64,000 nt of DNA from Chaunax sp. Z400 (Eukaryota; Chordata; Actinopteri; Lophiiformes; Chaunacidae): contig JBAGJB010000202.1 of the NCBI GenBank assembly GCA_037577475.1, positions 248,001-312,000 on the forward strand. The letters run 5' to 3'. Below are positions 57,607-64,000 of the stretch, piece by piece. The first letter of the stretch is position 1. Every line of letters begins with the position of its first letter. The notes beneath the pieces are model-generated. The model was not told where the DNA came from. It saw nothing but the letters and a program-made list of their open reading frames with translations, and ran no database searches. The position numbers were made by a program, and so were the translations under genes.

Positions 57607-60233
57607 TTACCGGAGCATCTTAATTTTCAGTGCTTGGACTTTTGGTGAAAGCTTGGTCGTGTCCAGTTCCGTGAGGACTTTCTGAAACACTTCGAAAAGG
57701 CACTTCAGGTCCTTTGGATAGCTTAAGTTCAGTGCATAAATGAGTCCAAAGAGCATCACACATCCATGGGTGACACTCTGAAGGTTCTGCAGAACTTCAG
57801 TGCCTTCAAGCACAACACCTACATCTGCAGGTTTGTCTTCAGGACTAGCGCCCTCCACCCGAATAACATGTATGCCCATCGTTGTCTCAGGAATCAGCGC
57901 CTCAGCCTCTCTGGGTTCACTGTCCTGGAGGACAAACAAAGAGAACAATGAGCTGCTGATCACATTGGGATATTCAGAATTTAAGGCACACTGTTTCACA
58001 AACTTACAAATATGTTGAACCATTCAAATGCAAAATAACGCCACGATTTCAAAACCACACAAAACAGTCAGGAAGACCCAATAACTGGCCTTTCATTTCT
58101 GTCAAACCAGTTTGCAATGACCTCAACTTACCATTGCTGCCTATAAAGTTTGCCACCAAGAGTACTTTAGTAAACCTGCAAGCCAACAAAAACTGCATAC
58201 ATTGTGATCCTTCAAAAAGTTAAATACTCCCCCACAGTCAGATGTTAGTGTTTACTTTGGTAAACTAGGCCTACGCTGTTATCCAGACAGCAAGGGTATA
58301 TCCCCGAAAGCCAATCCCCCTCCATTGTACAAGCAATTCCCCTGATTGAACTCCTAAAATTAAATGTGAAGTTATGTCTGAAAAACAGTGTTTTTCATTA
58401 AAAAAAGCTCCTCCTAGTGAGTAAAATATGAACTATTAGACTAAAATTAAACATATACAAATAAATACAAGATAGACCTCCTCAAATTGCACCAAATTTG
58501 GACAAAATCAGAGGAACGGTTGAGAAATTAAGGCCCCTATATTTCTGAGATAAAACTCTCCCAAGTGTCAGAAATATGGAACCAACCTTTCCCTAAATCA
58601 ACCCAGTTCTTCCTCGCACTAAGGTCTATGAGGGTATAAAATCTGAAAATGATACATGAAATAGTTTGAGTTATCGTGTGATACAATATAATTATGAAAA
58701 AGGAAGCCTGTTATTTAATCCAAATTTGGTGAATATGAATTGACTCGGAGTATTATCTTGTATATATCAAATTTTACTCTAATAGTTCATATTTTACTCC
58801 TTACTCCCTATTTTTACTCCAAAATGTACACTTTGTATTACCAATTGCTTCATATTTTCCAGAGTCATTTACATGTGAGAAGCTTCTCGTTTGGTTTATA
58901 AGATCAATAATGCTCCACACTGAAAGCTGCATAGTTCAGTCTTTTAGTACACACTTCATGCACATAGGCAAAGCTAGACTGGGGTGCCTTTGAGGAAAGT
59001 AACAAAACTATCAATGAAAATATATCCACAACACATATACAAAATTAAGACAGTAGGTTGCCAAACACTCACCACGTATTCCTTGACCAGTGTCTCCATG
59101 TCTTCATTAAGGTGGACACCTGAGCTCCTCAGGACACAGCCTCGTTTGGTGTGTAGGTCTTCATTCTGAAAAGAAAAAAATACATTAATCACAGCATTGA
59201 GCAGTTGTATCATATGTGCCTTAAAAGGGTTTTCCAACTTGAAAATGTACATGGACAATCTACATATATGCATGGATACCGGCTATTGCGGCCATAGAGG
59301 ATATGCTTCAGCCTGAAATGTTTTTAGCAGCTCATACCTGGAAGATACTGTGATGCCACACACTTGAGATGCCACTGCCACATTTACATACAGCATCTGT
59401 GAACAAAGGAAAAGAGGAATTTATCAGTTGTGGAGAAGAACATACGGATAGAAAAACAAAACACAAGCAATCTCCTTTAAAAAAACCAAAAAACCAAATA
59501 TGATTTACAGCACACTACCTGCAAAAACATATCAAACCCTAGGTCAAACAATGCAAATATGTTTTTAAGTATGCAGTAGACATGCTAATGTTGCTCATGT
59601 TAATGCTTGTACTGTTGATTCAAAATATGTTTCATCCTTAGTCATCTGATGTATTTAACTTTCTATGTATTATCATGCTCAGTGCCTTTTTAGCCTACAT
59701 ACTTACAAAATCCAAGAGGTTCCCCCTGCATAGACGATGTCCAAAATCAGCGTAATGTTATGCTTCAAAGAATTCTGAATCTGTAGAAAGACAAAAACAA
59801 CATGCATTAAACACATTGTATTACCAAAATCACCCTCTACTCTTTTTTAAAAACGTTTTCAATGTTGTAACCCATCAGATTCTGTTACCTGCCATGTTGG
59901 GAAGCAGTAGGCCTACCTGGATCCTAAGCTTAATGATCAATAGCACAATGAAAAAACACTTCAATACAATAAAAATTAAATTTTAATATGTACAATCCAG
60001 TTACTTAAAAGCTAATTTAACTAAACCAAGGCCTACTAAGGTGGAAGTACATTTATTTTATATTTCATAATTCTGCTCAAACAATTTGAAATGTAGGATT
60101 TTACTTGTAAAAACTTACAAATACATTGTGATTAATTTTATACGGTAGCTCCGATTCTGAACAACCTCTTGTAACACAGCAGGTCAGAGAATCCGAGTCC
60201 GCCAAAGCCAAATACGGTGGAACAACCCGCCAT
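57607..60233 (-). CDS. Multi-exon gene of unknown function, copy B
   Basis: Exons at 60233-60144, 59780-59707, 59396-59338, 59165-59073 and 57924-57607, each 32027 bp right of its copy-A partner. The last exon differs only by a silent change (CCA/CCT in the ASPEDKP region). After the first exon the donor reads GTATAA where copy A has GTAAGT, so normal splicing from this exon should be weakened. The same exon 2 to exon 3 phase problem is present. The protein family is not identified. Confidence 0.5.
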
Positions 60234-60334
60234 CCACGGCTCCTTCGACGTTACTTCAAAATGAACCGCGCAGTTGTTGTCGTCAATGGCTGAAGTCCGA
60301 CGCGTTTTCAAAATACTGACTCGTTTTAATAGCG

Positions 60335-60491
60335 TGACGTAAAAACAAAGAGCGCTTAGCTGATATAAATAGCACCATGCGGGTTAAATTGAAGACTGGG
60401 TGAATCCGGACTAAATTTAACACTCTCTGGTCTGATGCAGGCCAACAGGTAAAGGTTCAAAATTGTTGAGTCAGTCAGACCTGTGACGTCA
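60335..60491 (+). promoter_or_regulatory. Probable divergent promoter, copy B
   Basis: Same elements as 28308-28464: TGACGTAA at 60335, TATAAATAG at 60364, TGAGTCA at 60467 and TGACGTCA at 60484. All are unchanged. Confidence 0.45.
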
Positions 60492-61664
60492 TTTCCCCTG
60501 TAAAACGATCTAATTTCCTGAAAATGATATGCAAACCAATCTCATAAATTTTAACCAATTGAATCATGCTTGTTCTATAGCAAAACATATTTAAACCTTT
60601 TTCATATTTTCTAACTAATTAAATTGAATTGTTTTCATAATTAACAGATTCATGCTGATTCTATGTCATTTGAATGCATACATTTTCAAAATATGATTAT
60701 TTACATAAAATCAAATAGATATAATTACTTAATATTAAACTAGGCCATGATTCATTTTTTTGAGTCTCTCCCTGACACGTGAGTCAGATGGTTTAATTGG
60801 CGAGACAATAAATCATCGATTAATGCAACATTAGGAGATTTTATTTTTACACGGTTTCTTTCTAATGAAGGACAGACTACAGTGAAAACAAATAAAACAC
60901 CTGACTCTTCAACCAAGAGCTTTATGCTGATATTTCTTTGTATTTAAAAGGTAGTTGAACGTCAACAGATCAGCATTGAACATATTTTTTATACACTTGT
61001 TTAGTTGATTAAAGAAAAACCAGAAAAAAACAATCATAATAAATACTTACCCAACAAAAAAAGGTCATCATCACACAGCAGCCTGGTCAGTTTGAAAGAG
61101 GAGAAGAGGAGCCACAGGTGCCTTTTTAAAGGCTTTGCCATCAGTCTCCTGTCCAATCAGCAGCCTCCACCTGCAACTCCTAAAGAGCACAGAACAAAGT
61201 GACAGCGCCTCCCCCATTCAGGGACACAGAACAACACATAAAATTAGCAAATACAAATTATGACTCGGAGTCAGAATATTTGGTGATAAAATTACCACAA
61301 GTGACTTTTGGATGTATGAGTTTCAGTTTTTCTTGAGGACAGAATGCTTCAAAAATCAAAGATTTGATGTCATGTCTTTAAACTCTCCAAGCAGACCTCT
61401 GTCATGTTGAGCTATTTATTTAGCAAACTTTTGATGTTGATATTCAGAGCCTTTGAACCTTCATCTTGTTGTCAGATTTTCTGAAAGTCACTTGAAGATT
61501 GAAACCAAATCCATGCAAAAACCGGAGATATTTGATCCCAGACACTTTTTTCCCCCTTTTAGATGTCTGATTTTAAAACTTACAGATGTGCCAAAAGATC
61601 AGACCAACAATGCCACACTTTCCAAGCAACACAAGATAAGAGATGGACCAGATTGTCACACTGA
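60492..61664. other. Probable long intron / intergenic DNA, copy B
   Basis: Counterpart of 28465-29637, with the same diverged 1.17-kb-repeat relative at about 61070-61220. Confidence 0.4.
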
Positions 61665-62364
61665 AACAGCTGGAGTAAAAAACACACATGCACGCACACA
61701 CAGCTGGAGTAAAAAACACACACACACAAGCACACACAGCTGGAGTAAAAAACACACACATGCACACGCACACACAGCTGGAGTAAAAAACACACACACA
61801 CGCACACACAGCTGGAGTAAAAAACACACACGCACACACACACAGCTGGAGTAAAAAACACACACATGCACGCACACACAGCTGGAGTAAAAAACACACA
61901 CGCACACACAGCTGGAGTAAAAAACACACACACACAAGCACACACAGCTGGAGTAAAAAACACACACACACACGCACACACAGCTGGAGTAAAAAACACA
62001 CACGCACACACAGCTGGAGTAAAAAACACACACGCACACACAGCTGGAGTAAAAAACACACACGCACACGCACACGCACACACAGCTGGAGTAAAAAACA
62101 CACACATGCACACGCACACACAGCTGGAGTAAAAAACACACACACGCACACACAGCTGGAGTAAAAAACACACACATGCACACGCACACACAGCTGGAGT
62201 AAAAAACACACACACGCACACGCACACACAGCTGGAGTAAAAAACACACACATGCACACGCACACACAGCTGGAGTAAAAAACACACACACGCACACACA
62301 CACACAGCTGGAGTAAAAAATACACACACGCACACACACACACAGCTGGAGTAAAAAACACACA
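61665..62364. repeat. CA-rich minisatellite, short form
   Basis: Twenty units with the core agctggagtaaaaaacac, averaging about 36 bp. This is about 3 kb shorter than the copy-A array and accounts for most of the remaining size difference between units. Confidence 0.95.
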
Positions 62365-62426
62365 CGAAAACACACAAACACAAACACACAAACACACAAA
62401 CACACAAACACAAACACACAAAGACA
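62365..62426. repeat. (acacaaacac)n simple repeat, copy B
   Basis: Shortened counterpart of 33326-33430. Confidence 0.9.
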
Positions 62427-62465
62427 CAATGATCTGTATCTCATCATCTTTCATCTGTATTATAG

Positions 62466-62782
62466 GTATTTTGTCGTATTCGTCCGGTTTTGGAACAACT
62501 TGAATCTGTGGAGTTTTGCGACACCTCTACAGTTCTGATGGCTGACCGGAATGCCCCTGGCGTTACCGGAAATGAGCAGCGCGAAAAGGTTGGTGTAAAT
62601 TCTATACAGGCTGTCAGTGATTTCTGTTCATGGCATCATTGTTTGATTGTGTTTTACTTTGTGTTCTATATGGATGCAGTACTACACATTCTCCGGGGTA
62701 TTTGGCAGTGGTGCCAGTCAGGAGGACGTGTTTGAGGACGTGGCCAAACCGCTGGTTCAGGACCTCATTCATCGGAAGAATG
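62466..62782 (+). CDS. KIF23-like kinesin-6 gene, first two motor exons (window edge)
   Basis: Exons 62466-62588 (VFCRIRP...) and 62680-62782 (YYTFSGVFGSG...) are identical in translation to those at 33470 and 33684. The P-loop exon would lie beyond 64000 (expected near 64300). This shows that another kinesin-like motor gene, at least its start, follows copy B. Confidence 0.78.
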
Positions 62783-62971
62783 GTGAGTTTTCTGAGCCAT
62801 AAAATGTACATTTTATTCTCTCTAGTGTTGGAAGCATATTAGTTGATCAGGTGATGATAGGTTTTGATAACGTTAATCTAGAGGTTGACTGATTTTTACA
62901 GGCAGATATAATAAGGATAGTTTAGAGCAGGAAAAGCCCAGAGCTTCTGCTTCAGCCACAAGCCAAAGGTT

Positions 62972-64000
62972 TTTTGATTGATTGATTGAGATGTTTATTT
63001 CGAATACGTAAAGATAGTGGACATAATATTTACAGACAGTGAAAAGCATAAAGCAAGAAATGTAAAACACTTGACTTGTTTACATATTCGAAAAGGAGTG
63101 AGAAGAAGTCCAAACTATTTCAATCCCACCCCTTCTCCATAACTCATTGATTGTATTACTATACTATATTATTATATTATACTATATTATATTTTATTAT
63201 ACTATATTATATATACTATTAAACAATACATGTATGTAATATAATATCCAGTATATATATAATATTTAATATCATATAAAATATAATGAATAATATACAC
63301 TATGGTGATTATACCTTATTATTCTATACATATATTATACATACACACATAAATGCACCTACAACACATATTTACACCAACTCAAATATCTTACAACTTT
63401 ACATTATCATTTATATAAAAAGAGGAAGATACACTAAGAAAGAATAAATATTAAGTAACCAAATAAATAAACACCCCTGTAAACACCTGGTGATTTTCAA
63501 ACCCTGCATTCATCCCTGTACCTGGTGAAAATCATGTCTTTATACCTTATTTTAAAGTGGTTGATATTTGGACATTGCTTTAACTCCACACTAAAACTGT
63601 TCCATTGTTTCACTCCACAGATTGATACACAAAAACTTTTCCTGGTTGTACGAATACTGTAAATTTTGAAATTGAATTTTCCCCTTAAATTATAACCCCC
63701 CCTCTCGATCACTGAACAGTTTTTGAATGTTTCTTGGTAGTAGGTTGTTTTTAGCCTTGAACAATATTTGTGCTGTTTGATATTCCACAATATCTGTAAA
63801 TTGTAATAATTTGGACTGTAGAATAATGCAGTGGTGTGTTCCAGATAACCAACATTGTGAATGACCCGTATTGCTCTTTTTTGGAGTATTGATAGTGAAT
63901 GTAATGAACTTTTGTAGTTGTTGCCCCAAATCCCTGCACAGTAATTTAAATATGGTAAAACTAGTGAACAGTATAGAATGTGGACTGACTTCTGATCTAG
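62972..64000 (-). mobile_element. LINE 3' part (Rex1/CR1-like), copy B, cut by window end
   Basis: Same insertion as 33975-35240, in the same intron and orientation, with the same frame slip, so it predates the duplication. Confidence 0.8.

Larger units (their letters stand above)
35618..64000. repeat. Tandem segmental duplication, copy B (cut by window end)
   Basis: Second period of the tandem repeat, same order and orientation as copy A. The coordinate offset to A moves stepwise: 35617 at the left, about 36413 after the satellite, 36304 after the 108-bp array, 33682 after the first large deletion, 32027 after the second, and 28996 after the short minisatellite. The closed unit would be about 29.0 kb. 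Whether a third unit follows cannot be seen. Confidence 0.97.

Overview
The window looks like nuclear DNA from a teleost fish. It is intron-rich and AT-rich, with GT-AG exons, fish-type LINE fragments (endonuclease and reverse-transcriptase pieces), tRNA-derived repeats, a common teleost interspersed repeat, and many micro- and minisatellites. I see nothing bacterial, organellar or phage-like. The species cannot be named from the sequence.

The main fact is a large tandem duplication. Bases 1-35617 (copy A) and 35618-64000 (copy B, cut by the window end) are the same unit, almost base for base outside the tandem arrays. Copy A is 35.6 kb. Copy B would be about 29.0 kb if it closes at the same point. 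The window begins and ends inside the unit, so the true array may be longer. The copies differ by point changes, tandem-array lengths, an 86-bp and a 15-bp gap in A, and two large deletions in B (2748 bp and 1752 bp).

Each unit holds, left to right: (1) the 3' exons of a kinesin-6 (KIF23/MKLP1-like) motor gene that stops right after the motor domain; (2) a LINE endonuclease fragment; (3) a satellite region of 144-bp tRNA-like monomers, a 9-bp array and inverted monomers; (4) a 108-bp minisatellite; (5) a 1.17-kb repeat with a tRNA-like head; (6) a spliced gene for a coiled-coil plus SGNH-hydrolase protein with a CRE/TATA promoter, followed by decayed exon cassettes; (7) CT-, AAAT- and AT-rich simple DNA; (8) a second 1.17-kb repeat; (9) a minus-strand multi-exon gene of unknown function; (10) a probable divergent promoter; (11) a large CA-rich minisatellite; (12) the 5' motor exons of the next kinesin-like gene, with a reverse LINE in one intron.

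Only the kinesin-like gene spanning the A/B join (33470-37427) is complete in the window, and its eleven visible exons form one open frame of 363 codons. The copy at the left edge has a nonsense codon. The SGNH gene looks intact in A, while in B its promoter, first two exons and catalytic serine are deleted. The minus-strand gene is retained in both, but B has lost its first splice-donor consensus. The unit therefore looks like a young, fast-changing tandem amplicon with genes in different states of decay. No shared pathway can be shown. The CRE/TATA promoters and the kinesin-6 ancestry would fit germline expression, but that is inference.
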